Assembly: GCF_009618275.1 (NCBI RefSeq)
Contig: NZ_WIAD01000006.1
Coordinates: 1 to 64,000, forward strand
Direction: 5' to 3'
DNA from: Roseimaritima sediminicola
GTDB lineage: Bacteria > Planctomycetota > Planctomycetia > Pirellulales > Pirellulaceae
DNA: 64,000 nt
Positions 48,099 through 56,073 of this stretch are shown here, piece after piece (within the stretch, counting starts at the first letter, position 1; every line of letters begins with the position of its first letter). The notes under the pieces are model-generated. The model had not been told where the DNA came from. It was given only the letters and a program-made list of their open reading frames with translations, and ran no database searches. The position numbers and the translations under genes were made by a program.

Positions 48099-49610
48099 AT
48101 GATCGCCGCCATCCTGCTGGTTGCCGTGTGGTTGCTGCTGGCGCTGTTGCTGCGCGCAGCGGTGCCGCTGTTCGCTGCCGTCCGGATACCCGCTTCGCTG
48201 CTGGCCGGCGGGATCGGCTTGGTGGTGTTGCAGTTGCCCGCTTGGCTGGGAGGCACGGCCCCGCGGCCTGGGCTGTGGCCCGCGGCGGCTCGCTGGATGG
48301 AAACCACGACGCGCTGGAGCGACACGCTGCAGGCCTGGCCGGGCGTCCTGATCGCGGTCGTGTTCGCCGGCCTGCTGCTGGCACGTCCCCCGCGAACGGC
48401 CGGCGGCGGGCGGGACCGCGGCGAATTGAAACGCGTGGGCCGCGAAGGTTTGATGGTGTGGATCATCGTGCTGGGCCAGACCACCGTGGGCATGTGGATC
48501 ACTTGGTTGATCATTCAACCGTTGTATAACCTGCCCAGCGCCACCGGGATGCTGATCGAAACCGGCTTTGCCGGCGGTCATGGTACGGCCGCGGCGATGG
48601 GGATCGTGTTCGAACATCCCAGTATCGACTTGGATGCCGGGCTGGATCTGGGGCTGTTGATGGCCACTGCCGGGCTGGCGTTTGGGTTGGTTTCGGGCAT
48701 CGTCTGGATCAACCTGGCAATCTGGATGGGGTGGTACACGCCGGAGGATCGACCGCTTGCCGCAGCCAAATCCGATACCGAATCCGATGCCAGTTCCCCG
48801 CCGGCAACCGGCCCGCCACTGGGAACCGCTCGCCTGGACGGCAACGTTCTGGATCCGCTGCTCTTGCAAGCCATGTGGCTGATGTTGGCATTTGGGATCG
48901 GCCTGGCGCTGCAGGAAGGGGTGCGTCTGGGCGGCCTACAGCTGGACGAGTGGCGCGGCGCCGGCTTCGATGCGGCGACTGCAGAACAGGACGTCGGTAG
49001 GTCGGCGCTGCGCGAGCGGATGAGCGTGGGCGGGGTGCTGGGCAGTTTTCCGCTGTTCATCTACACCTTGTTTGGCGGCGCGATCGTGCGGTCCGTTCTG
49101 CAGTGGAGCGGGCAGGGTCGTCGCATCGATCCCCACACCATCGCTCGGTTGGTCGCGGCCGCCATGGATGTGTTGGTGGTCGCCGCCGTGGCGACGCTGA
49201 ACCTGACGGCCGTCGCCGCGTTGTGGGTGCCGTTTACCTGTTTGTTCCTCGGCGGCGCGGTGTGGGCGTCGTTCTGTCTGCTGGGACTGTCGCGCCTGAT
49301 CCTGCCGAGCGGCCTGTGGTTTCCGTTGGGATTAATTAATTACGGGATGTCCACCGGCACCACGGCGACCGGCTTCGTGCTGCTGCGCGTCGTGGATCCG
49401 AACCTCCGCAGCGGCGCCGGCGAGGTGTATGCGTTGGCCGCCCCGCTGTCGGCCCCGTTCATCGGCGGCGGTATGTTGACGATCGCCCTGCCGCTGCTGG
49501 TCCTGCCCCATGCTTCGAGTGCCGTGGTGACGCTGGTTCTGACGAGCGTGCTGTTGGTCCTGATCGGTGTTGGGGTGGGGCTGAGACGCCGAGAGGAAGG
49601 GGGCGGCTAG
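48099..49610 (+). CDS. Sodium/glutamate symporter-like membrane carrier (GltS type)
   Basis: The 503-residue protein has about ten to twelve hydrophobic segments. The N-terminal RIPASLLAGGIGLVVLQLP and the motif ETGFAGGHGTAAAMGIVFE match the re-entrant GGGHG signature of GltS carriers. A second signature-like region near the end (SAPFIGGGMLTIALPLLVLP) fits the inverted repeat. Glutamate is the substrate of characterised GltS proteins, but bacterial relatives vary, so I call it GltS-like. A polar insert (about 225-245) varies. The stop codon overlaps the stop of the MoxR gene on the other strand. Confidence 0.88.
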   Translation: MIAAILLVAVWLLLALLLRAAVPLFAAVRIPASLLAGGIGLVVLQLPAWLGGTAPRPGLWPAAARWMETTTRWSDTLQAWPGVLIAVVFAGLLLARPPRTAGGGRDRGELKRVGREGLMVWIIVLGQTTVGMWITWLIIQPLYNLPSATGMLIETGFAGGHGTAAAMGIVFEHPSIDLDAGLDLGLLMATAGLAFGLVSGIVWINLAIWMGWYTPEDRPLAAAKSDTESDASSPPATGPPLGTARLDGNVLDPLLLQAMWLMLAFGIGLALQEGVRLGGLQLDEWRGAGFDAATAEQDVGRSALRERMSVGGVLGSFPLFIYTLFGGAIVRSVLQWSGQGRRIDPHTIARLVAAAMDVLVVAAVATLNLTAVAALWVPFTCLFLGGAVWASFCLLGLSRLILPSGLWFPLGLINYGMSTGTTATGFVLLRVVDPNLRSGAGEVYALAAPLSAPFIGGGMLTIALPLLVLPHASSAVVTLVLTSVLLVLIGVGVGLRRREEGGG

Positions 49611-50599
49611 GCTTCTCTGGCCAGCAACTCGTCGATGACGGCGTCGGTGGAAACGCCTTCGGCCTGGCCTTCGAAGTTCAACATGATCCGGTGCCGCAGG
49701 GCTTGATGGGCCACGGTGCGGATGTCTTCGCGAGCCACATGGAAACGTCCGTCGAGGGCGGCGTGGATCTTGGCGGCCAGGATCACCGCCTGAGCGCCGC
49801 GCGGACTGCTGCCGTAGCGGACAAAACGCTGGACCATCGGCGTCGCCAACGCATGCTCGGGGTGGGATCCCATCACGACCTCGATCGCATAGCGGCGGAT
49901 CGAATCGGCGATCGGGATCTTGCGAGCCAACCGATTCATTTCCAACACGCGGGCCTGCGGCAAAATCTTCTTGGCCGCTACCGAATCGCTCTCGGTCGTG
50001 CGATCCATGATCGTTTCCATCTCGTCGGTCGTCGGAAAAGGCACGATCAACTTAAACAGAAAACGGTCCAACTGGGCTTCGGGCAACGGATAGGTGCCCT
50101 CCATTTCCAGCGGGTTCTGCGTGGCCAACACGAAAAACAATCCGTCCAAGGCATGCGAGATACCGCCCACGGTGACGCTGTGTTCCTGCATCGCTTCGAG
50201 CAGCGCGGACTGCGTCTTGGGCGTGGCCCGGTTGATCTCATCGGCCAGCACGACGTTTGCGAAAATCGGCCCGCGTTCGAACTGGAACTTTTTCGATCCA
50301 TCGGCCGCTTCGGCCAAGACGTTCGTGCCCAACAGGTCCGCCGGCATCAGGTCCGGCGTGAACTGGATGCGCGAGAACCGCGAATCCAAGGCGTCAGACA
50401 GAGTGCGAACCAACAACGTCTTGCCCAGGCCGGGAACGCCTTCGAGCAGGACGTGGCCGCCGGCGACGAGGGCGATCAGGACGCTGTCGACCGTTTCACG
50501 TTGTCCGACGATCACCCGGCCGACCTCCTCCTGCAGACGTCGGAAGTCGCCGCGAAAGGATTGAAACTGCTCCAGCAATTGGGGATCGACGTCGCTCAT
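49607..50599 (-). CDS. MoxR family AAA+ ATPase
   Basis: The 330-residue ATPase starts MSDVDPQLLEQFQSFRGDFR. Walker A is GVPGLGKT, Walker B is LADEINRA (VVLADEINRATPKTQSALLEAM), and FVLATQNPLEMEGTYPLPEAQLDRF is the sensor and MoxR hallmark. The C-terminal lid carries RYGSSPRGAQAVI. MoxR proteins act as chaperones that insert cofactors or assemble complexes, usually with VWA-domain partners encoded nearby, but none is in view. It is last in a four-gene run on this strand. The stop shares four bases with the gltS-like stop. Confidence 0.93.
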   Translation of the reverse strand: MSDVDPQLLEQFQSFRGDFRRLQEEVGRVIVGQRETVDSVLIALVAGGHVLLEGVPGLGKTLLVRTLSDALDSRFSRIQFTPDLMPADLLGTNVLAEAADGSKKFQFERGPIFANVVLADEINRATPKTQSALLEAMQEHSVTVGGISHALDGLFFVLATQNPLEMEGTYPLPEAQLDRFLFKLIVPFPTTDEMETIMDRTTESDSVAAKKILPQARVLEMNRLARKIPIADSIRRYAIEVVMGSHPEHALATPMVQRFVRYGSSPRGAQAVILAAKIHAALDGRFHVAREDIRTVAHQALRHRIMLNFEGQAEGVSTDAVIDELLAREA

Positions 50600-50709
50600 G
50601 GATTCGGCAAGGGGGTGCGTCGGGGAAGACGTCCTGGGCAGGGCGGTAGGAAGCGGCCGTGCAGGACGAGTCGGGATTTCAAGAAGGCGCGAGTTCAGGA
50701 GGCGGGGGT

Positions 50710-51252
50710 TCAGGAGGCGGGGTTCGTATCGGCCGGTCGCACCGCGTCGCTGATGCGAAGCGTCTCTTCGACCAATTGGTCCACGCGAACCAACGCCGTC
50801 TCGTCGGTGATTTGACCGTCGTCGAAAGCGTCGCCCACAGCGTACACGAAACGCGGCACCACCAGGCAACGAAAATCCAACATCAGGCTGTTGGCCAGCC
50901 CCATCGCCGACATGTAACTGCCCCGCCCACCGGCGGCCAACAACATGCCCACAACCTTATCGTTCCAGGCGCGTCCGGTCAGCTCGACCAGGTTCTTCGC
51001 CGCGGCGTTGACGTCGAAATTATAGACCGGCGACGCCAACAGCACGGCCGAGGCGCGTTGGACTTGATCGATCGCCTCGGCAACGCCCGGTTGCCCATAG
51101 GCCGAGTGGCCATCGCAAAACGGCAAGGGACGTTCCACCAGATCCAGCAGTTCAAAAGGACGGTCCATCTTTTTCAGTCGCTCGCACGCCGCGAACGCCA
51201 ACAATCGACTGCGGCTGTTGGGGTGCAAACTGGAACTGATGACGAGAATCAT
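50710..51252 (-). CDS. NADPH-dependent FMN reductase family protein
   Basis: The 180-residue flavodoxin-like protein starts MILVISSSLHPNSRSRLLAF, the phosphate-binding loop of the family. ASAVLLASPVYNFDVNAAAKNLVELTGRAWNDKVVGMLLAAGG holds the FMN-binding loops. Members reduce FMN, quinones, azo compounds or metals with NADPH. It lies between the REC-like protein gene (18 bases upstream) and moxR. A GTTCAGGAGGCGGGG duplication lies downstream of the stop near 50693-50722. Confidence 0.9.
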   Translation of the reverse strand: MILVISSSLHPNSRSRLLAFAACERLKKMDRPFELLDLVERPLPFCDGHSAYGQPGVAEAIDQVQRASAVLLASPVYNFDVNAAAKNLVELTGRAWNDKVVGMLLAAGGRGSYMSAMGLANSLMLDFRCLVVPRFVYAVGDAFDDGQITDETALVRVDQLVEETLRISDAVRPADTNPAS

Positions 51253-51270
51253 GAGGCTGCTCTTGCAAGG

Positions 51271-52035
51271 TTAAACGGAAAGGAAGGTTGAGCTGGACGG
51301 GACGCTCTGGTCGCACAGAAAACGCAAAATGGCGTCGCGACGATAGGGTTTGCTCAGCACCACATCCAGGCCGCCCCGATGCGCCGCGTCGATCTGTTCC
51401 AGACGCGGGTAATTCACCAACCAAGCGTGTCGATGCGGTTCGGCTGTGGCCAAGCCGTCCAGCCGCTCGCGCCAACACCGCGGGGAACAGGCCGGCGCGG
51501 CCGAATCATCCCACAGCACCCGGCCGACCTGTCGCAGACGCCGGGCCGAAGCGGTGGGCTGCCACAACGCCGCGGCGCCGCAGCCGTCCAGCACATCCAG
51601 CAGCGCGGCCGCCTGGGATTCGGTCGCCGCCACGACGAGCGTCAAACCACTCACCGCCGCGATTGCTTGCGGCAGCGGCTGGAAGGATTCGGGAAGGATC
51701 TGATTCCAAGCGTGCCAGGCGGTGCGCTGCCAATCCGGCCACGGTTGGCCGGTCCGCTGTTCGCCTTGGGCACCGCTGCCCTCGATCAAGATCCGCTGCG
51801 CATCGGGATACCGCTGGGCGAACGTGTCCAGCAGCGTCTGGGGAACCAACCGGCGGCGGTCGCGGGCGAGGATCACGTGCGTGACCGCCTCGGCCGGATG
51901 GTCCAAGGCGGCTGGAAGGTCCTCGCGCAGGGCCACCTGGGCCGCGTGACGCTGGCAGTAGGCAAACGCTTCACGCATCTCGGGCTCGGTAGGTCTGCCG
52001 ATCCACAGCACCGTCCGCGGCCGATGGTCGCTCAT
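51271..52035 (-). CDS. Receiver-like hypothetical protein, 254 residues
   Basis: The ATG at 52035 overlaps the upstream stop by four bases (ATGA), so translation is coupled. Two halves look like receiver (CheY-like) folds: residues 1-120 (TVLWIGRPTEPEMREAFAYC) and about 140-254 (AVSGLTLVVAATESQAAALLDVLDG, then LDVVLSKPYRRDAILRFL). The second ends with the SKPY segment usual for receiver domains, but the phosphoacceptor Asp is not obvious in either half. I infer two degenerate receivers. Role and partner are unknown; coupling to a PTS IIA-like protein suggests regulation. Confidence 0.65.
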   Translation of the reverse strand: MSDHRPRTVLWIGRPTEPEMREAFAYCQRHAAQVALREDLPAALDHPAEAVTHVILARDRRRLVPQTLLDTFAQRYPDAQRILIEGSGAQGEQRTGQPWPDWQRTAWHAWNQILPESFQPLPQAIAAVSGLTLVVAATESQAAALLDVLDGCGAAALWQPTASARRLRQVGRVLWDDSAAPACSPRCWRERLDGLATAEPHRHAWLVNYPRLEQIDAAHRGGLDVVLSKPYRRDAILRFLCDQSVPSSSTFLSV

Positions 52036-52754
52036 GCTTCGTCCTCGAGTTCCGCATCCTCGAGTTCGGTTTCGGCGCGTTCCAGTGCCTCGCGGACTTC
52101 GGCCGGCGAACCGGCCTCGCGGATGTTCGTTACCATCTCGCCGCCGGACAGCAGCCGGCTGAGCCTGGCCAGGATCTTCAGGTGCGCCCGGTCGTCGTAG
52201 CTGCACAGCAAGAAGAAGACGTCGGTCAAATGGCCGCGATCGGAGAACGGGATCGGCGCCGGGCACACCCCCACGGCCATCAAGGATTGCGCCAGGATCG
52301 AGGTTTGCGGCCGCCGCGGGTGCAACAGCGCCACCCCACAGTCCAGGGCCGTGGGATGCAATTCTTCACGTTGCCGGACCGCTTCGGCCATGGCCGGGGC
52401 ATCCCACAGCAACCCCGTGGTCGCCGCCAAATCGGCCATCGAACGGATCACCGAGCCGCGGGTCCGGGCGTTCAGGGGCACCGCGATGGCTTCCAGCGGA
52501 CACAGGTCCACGATCCGGCCGATCGGTTCCTGGACCGTTTTGGTTTCCCACAGCATCTCTTCGACGTCGCCCAGTTGTTCTTCGTCGCTGCGGCCGATGC
52601 GTTGTTCCATGTAATGATGGATCTCCGCTTCGGAAAAACGCCATTCGTTCTGGACCCGACGACCGGGTAATTTGCCGCGTTCAGCCAGTTTGATCACTTG
52701 GTCGGGCGTCAATCGCAGGAACGCGGCCAAATGTCCGACGTCAAAATCGTCCAT
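52032..52754 (-). CDS. Helix-turn-helix plus PTS EIIA-like protein
   Basis: The 240-residue protein has an excisionase-type helix-turn-helix at 1-50 (GHLAAFLRLTPDQVIKLAER, RRVQNEWRFSEAEIHHYM). A PTS EIIA type-2 fold follows (about 75-230), with the phosphorylatable His145 in CGVALLHPRRP and KILARLSRLLSGGEM. This resembles the nitrogen-PTS/fructose EIIA group. A DNA-binding EIIA would make a direct phosphate-responsive regulator (inference). No EI or HPr gene is in view. It starts the four-gene operon with the receiver-like, FMN reductase and MoxR genes. Confidence 0.82.
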   Translation of the reverse strand: MDDFDVGHLAAFLRLTPDQVIKLAERGKLPGRRVQNEWRFSEAEIHHYMEQRIGRSDEEQLGDVEEMLWETKTVQEPIGRIVDLCPLEAIAVPLNARTRGSVIRSMADLAATTGLLWDAPAMAEAVRQREELHPTALDCGVALLHPRRPQTSILAQSLMAVGVCPAPIPFSDRGHLTDVFFLLCSYDDRAHLKILARLSRLLSGGEMVTNIREAGSPAEVREALERAETELEDAELEDEA

Positions 52755-53065
52755 CGAAAAACTCTTTTGAAGCTCGGTAAGGAGGATGCTAGCAGGGCTC
52801 GCAAAAGCCCGCTTCGTCAACGAATAAACCGCATCGTGGCACGCTCTCTGGCAGCTGTCCAGGGTTCACCCCGGCGGGGACACTTTTGCTAGCACCCTCT
52901 GGACTTTCCCGGTCGGCGGCTTTTTCGACTTGACCAAATCTTGGGAACGGTGACAATCGTTCTCGCTCGCCACCCAGGCCAGCGGATTCAGGACGAATCC
53001 ACGCTGTGCAACGCGAGTCTTTTTCCCAGGATAGCCCTACCACATCTGCGGCAAGGAGGCCGGAC
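52755..53065. other. Divergent intergenic region
   Basis: This 311-base stretch lies between the PTS IIA-like operon and the Mur-ligase-like gene. A good ribosome site (AAGGAGG) for the rightward gene sits at 53052-53058, and a candidate promoter lies at 52930-52957. GCGGGGACACTTTTGCTAGC near 52873 is AT/GC mixed and may hold the leftward promoter. Confidence 0.4.
52930..52957 (+). promoter_or_regulatory. Candidate sigma-70 promoter of the Mur-ligase-like gene
   Basis: TTGACC (52930-52935) and GACAAT (52952-52957) are separated by 16 bases. They match TTGACA/TATAAT at five and four positions. The start codon is 109 bases downstream, leaving a moderate leader. Confidence 0.35.
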
Positions 53066-54562
53066 ATGGTTGGAATCGATGCAAGCGAGCTGCGTCCCGC
53101 AAGTCTTCGAGAATTGTTTCCTGAAGCCCGATTCATCGGTGCCCAGGACATCCAAGTCTCTCGCTTGGCGGTTGATTCCGCCGCTTGTCGGCGTGGTGAT
53201 TTAATCGTCGTCGACTGTGCCACGGCGGACCCCCAGCAAGCGATCGCCGAAGCTTTGGCTCGTGGCGCGGCGGGCATCCTGTGCGAGCAACTATTGCCCT
53301 GTCCCCTGCCCCAGTGCGTGGTGCCGGACGCCCTGGCCGCGACGGCTTTGGTGGCCGATGCGTTGGCCGGACGCCCGACCCGCGACGTCTACACCGTGGG
53401 CGTGATCGGACCAGCCGGAAAGACGACGACCGCGTTGTTGGTCGCCGCGGCCTTGCGAGCCGCTGGAATCCGCACCGCTTACAACACGGACCTGGGGACC
53501 TGCGATGGCGTCCTGCAAGTGACGCCCGGCCATGCGGTCAACGATCCTATCGGACAATCGCAGTGGTTGGCTGATACCCGCGACTGCGGCTGCGAAACGG
53601 CCGTTCTGGAATTGAACGAGCGGATGCTGGCCAACCACTGCCTGGAACCGCTGCAGTTGGATCTGTTGGTCATCACCGGTAACCCCGGACGCACCGGCGA
53701 ATTCGGACCGCATCAGTTGCAAACGGCCTTGGATCATTTGAACCCCGAGGGCATGGTCGTGGTTTCGGCCGACAGTCCGCAAGCGGTGCGGATGGTGACC
53801 GATGCCGGGGTGCGGCGATTGACTTACGGACTGCGCAAGCAGGCCGACATCAGCGCCAAGGTGTTCGAGCAGGTGGCCGGTCAGACGACCCTGCTGATCA
53901 CCGCCGGCGATACCACGGCCGCGATGGAAACCCAGTTGACCGGTCCGGCCATGGCCTCCAACCAATTGGCCGCCGTCGCCGTGGGGATGCTGGCCGAGCT
54001 GGACCTGCCACGAGCGATCGAAGCGGTCGTATCGGTCAAGCAGATTCCGGGGCGCATGGATCGTATTACCGGTTACGACACCGCCGCGGTGGTACTGGAT
54101 TCAGCCGATACCCCAGGGCGATTGAGCGAAACGTTGCGGACGTTGCGGCGGGAACGCCAGGGCGGACGACTGTGGTGCGTCGTCGCCGCCGACGAGCGAG
54201 CCGAGGACGTGCAGCATGCGAACCTCGGCGCGGCGGCCGAACGCTTTGCCGATCGAGCCATCTACACCAGCGGAGCCGGCGGTAAGGAAGCCTTCTTGGC
54301 CACCTCGCACGCGATGTTGGACGGAGTCCGTCGGCCGGCCGAACCGCGTCTGATCGCCGACCGCCAACGCGCGATCGAGTGGGCCGTGGCCCACGCGGCC
54401 CCCGAAGACACGATCTTGATCGCCGGCGGTTATGCCAGCGACAGTCCGCACGCGCACCGCAGCACGATCGAAGCCGATCGCCGGCTGGTCGAAGAGGCTC
54501 AGGAGCGGCCCGCCACCCCGCGAGCGGTCATGCCCGCGACGATCCCCTTCCCGGTAGCGTAG
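53066..54562 (+). CDS. Mur-ligase-like protein with altered catalytic motifs (MurE paralogue)
   Basis: AAGGAGG with correct spacing fixes the ATG at 53066, giving 498 residues. The three MurE-like domains are visible. The N-terminal part contains VSRLAVDSAACRRGDLIVVD. The ATPase has VGVIGPAGKTTTALLVAAAL (Lys119), but the usual TGTNGKT is changed to IGPAGKT. The C-terminal domain has PGRMDRITGYDTAAVVLDSADTPGRLSETL, where canonical MurE has VDYAHTPD. The NLxxDHLDYHG segment is replaced by GNPGRTGEFGP. ATP binding seems kept, while UDP-MurNAc-peptide ligation looks unlikely. Function is unknown. Confidence 0.8.
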   Translation: MVGIDASELRPASLRELFPEARFIGAQDIQVSRLAVDSAACRRGDLIVVDCATADPQQAIAEALARGAAGILCEQLLPCPLPQCVVPDALAATALVADALAGRPTRDVYTVGVIGPAGKTTTALLVAAALRAAGIRTAYNTDLGTCDGVLQVTPGHAVNDPIGQSQWLADTRDCGCETAVLELNERMLANHCLEPLQLDLLVITGNPGRTGEFGPHQLQTALDHLNPEGMVVVSADSPQAVRMVTDAGVRRLTYGLRKQADISAKVFEQVAGQTTLLITAGDTTAAMETQLTGPAMASNQLAAVAVGMLAELDLPRAIEAVVSVKQIPGRMDRITGYDTAAVVLDSADTPGRLSETLRTLRRERQGGRLWCVVAADERAEDVQHANLGAAAERFADRAIYTSGAGGKEAFLATSHAMLDGVRRPAEPRLIADRQRAIEWAVAHAAPEDTILIAGGYASDSPHAHRSTIEADRRLVEEAQERPATPRAVMPATIPFPVA

Positions 54563-54764
54563 CCCCAGCCGCGCGTTTCGCGGCTTATGTGAGCCGTTTG
54601 GGCGATAGCCCCGGTTTTTTGGGTGACCAAACCGAGGCCGTTCGCCTTGGGCGGCTGAATAGATCGACGGCCGCGAGCCGCGCATTTTCGCACCGCAGGA
54701 TCCGGAAACCCCCAACCGCCGTCCCCGCGCCCCGCGGTTCATTTGATCAGCCGTGAAAAACCAC

Positions 54765-54797
54765 AAAAAAACCCTGGCTGTGCAGCCAGGGTTTTTT
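54765..54797. terminator. Bidirectional intrinsic terminator
   Basis: CCCTGGCTGTGCAGCCAGGG (54772-54791) forms a strong stem, with an A-run on the left and TTTTTT on the right. It can stop transcription from the Mur-ligase-like gene and from rpsG, which converge here. Confidence 0.9.
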
Positions 54798-54847
54798 CGT
54801 CGTTTTGATGGGACGCTTCCGACCGGCGGTTGCCAGTCGATTGCGTG

Positions 54848-55318
54848 TTACCAGGCGAAGTGCGAGAACGCTTTGTTGGCGTCCGCCATGCGGTGGGTGT
54901 TTTCCCGCTTGGTGTAGGCGACGCCTTCCTTCTTGTAGGCGGCCAGGACTTCGTCGGCTAATTTCAGGTGGGTCGGGCGGCCCTTTTTGTCGCGGATCGC
55001 GCCGAGCACCCAGCGGATGGCCAAGCTTTGCTGACGCGTGCGGTTGACCTGCATCGGGACCTGGTAGCTGGCACCGCCGACGCGTTTGCTGCGAACTTCG
55101 ACGAACGGTTTGACGTTCTCGATCGCCTCTTCGAACACTTCGATCGGTTCGGCATCGGGCAGCCGACGTCCGATCTCTTCCAGGGCGTCGTAGAACACGT
55201 TTTGCGCGACGGTTTTCTTGCCGTCCTGCATCAGGCAGTTGATGAACTTGCTAGCCAGCGCGGAATTGAACCGCGGGTCGGGCTTGAAGTGCGAACGGCT
55301 GGCAGTGATACGTCCCAT
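54848..55318 (-). CDS. rpsG: 30S ribosomal protein S7
   Basis: The 156-residue protein is a standard S7: [20 protein letters not shown] at the start, [20 protein letters not shown], then [30 protein letters not shown] and the C-terminal [22 protein letters not shown]. It nucleates assembly of the 30S head. It lies 65 bases after rpsL on the same strand and is followed by a strong terminator. fusA and tuf, which follow S7 in the str operon of many bacteria, are absent here. Confidence 0.98.
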   Translation of the reverse strand: MGRITASRSHFKPDPRFNSALASKFINCLMQDGKKTVAQNVFYDALEEIGRRLPDAEPIEVFEEAIENVKPFVEVRSKRVGGASYQVPMQVNRTRQQSLAIRWVLGAIRDKKGRPTHLKLADEVLAAYKKEGVAYTKRENTHRMADANKAFSHFAW

Positions 55319-55383
55319 AGAGCGGTCTCTAACGCGAAAATTGTATTGTGTTGAAGTGTTGTTCGAATTCTCGAAGCGGCTGC

Positions 55384-55752
55384 TTAGCCCTTCTTGGCAC
55401 CGTAGCGGCTGCGAGCCTGCTTGCGGTTGTCCACGCCCAGCGTGTCACGCGAACCGCGGACGACCTGGTAACGCACACCCGGAAGGTCACGGACACGACC
55501 GCCGCGAACCAGCACGATCGAGTGTTCCTGCAGGTTGTGGCCTTCGCCGGGGATGTACACGGTGACTTCTTTGCCGTTGCTCAACCGAACACGCGTAATT
55601 TTTCGCAGTGCCGAGTTCGGCTTTTTGGGCGTCATCGTACGCACCTGCAAGCACACGCCTTGCTTCTGCGGACATTTCTCCAACACCGGCGATTTGGTCA
55701 TTTTTCGCTGGCGTTTACGGGATTTACGAACCAGTTGGTTGATAGTGGGCAT
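55384..55752 (-). CDS. rpsL: 30S ribosomal protein S12
   Basis: The 122-residue protein is a complete S12: [20 protein letters not shown], the conserved [20 protein letters not shown] and [20 protein letters not shown] segments, and the lysine-rich end RSRYGAKKG. It sits in the decoding centre. Lys residues of the two loops that confer streptomycin resistance when mutated are of the sensitive type (PKKPNSA and VRGGRV). rpsG follows. An inverted repeat lies about 140 bases upstream of the start. Confidence 0.98.
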   Translation of the reverse strand: MPTINQLVRKSRKRQRKMTKSPVLEKCPQKQGVCLQVRTMTPKKPNSALRKITRVRLSNGKEVTVYIPGEGHNLQEHSIVLVRGGRVRDLPGVRYQVVRGSRDTLGVDNRKQARSRYGAKKG

Positions 55753-56073
55753 CGGCTAATTTCGTTGAATTGCGACTGAACGCGTCCAGCCGTTGGGGCA
55801 CTAGGCTGGTTTGACATGCAAAACGTAAGCGGGCAAGTATCGCCCCTGACAGTCCCCTGTCAAGGGCTGTCGGCGACAGTGTAGCGAGCGTGGGGCAATT
55901 GCGTAACGGCAATTGCCCCTCAATCCGCGGCTTTTTCTCTCTTGTTTTCGGCGATCCCCTTGCGGTACACCTGTGCGGGAAGATCCAAGCGGCGAATCGG
56001 AACGCGGGACTGAGTTTTTGCGTTTGCTCACCCCCCACGCACCGCTCGCCCCTACCAGCCAAGGAGGGCTCTG
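55753..56073. other. Divergent region between rpsL and lpxD
   Basis: This 321-base stretch carries a strong hairpin at 55892-55919 and the ribosome site AAGGAGGG before the lpxD GTG start. Both promoters must lie here. I see no RNA gene. Confidence 0.5.
55892..55919. promoter_or_regulatory. Inverted repeat upstream of rpsL
   Basis: GGGGCAATTG and CAATTGCCCC form a perfect ten-base palindrome around the eight-base loop CGTAACGG. It may be an operator-like site, a leader hairpin of the ribosomal transcript, or a terminator for read-through. Confidence 0.55.
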
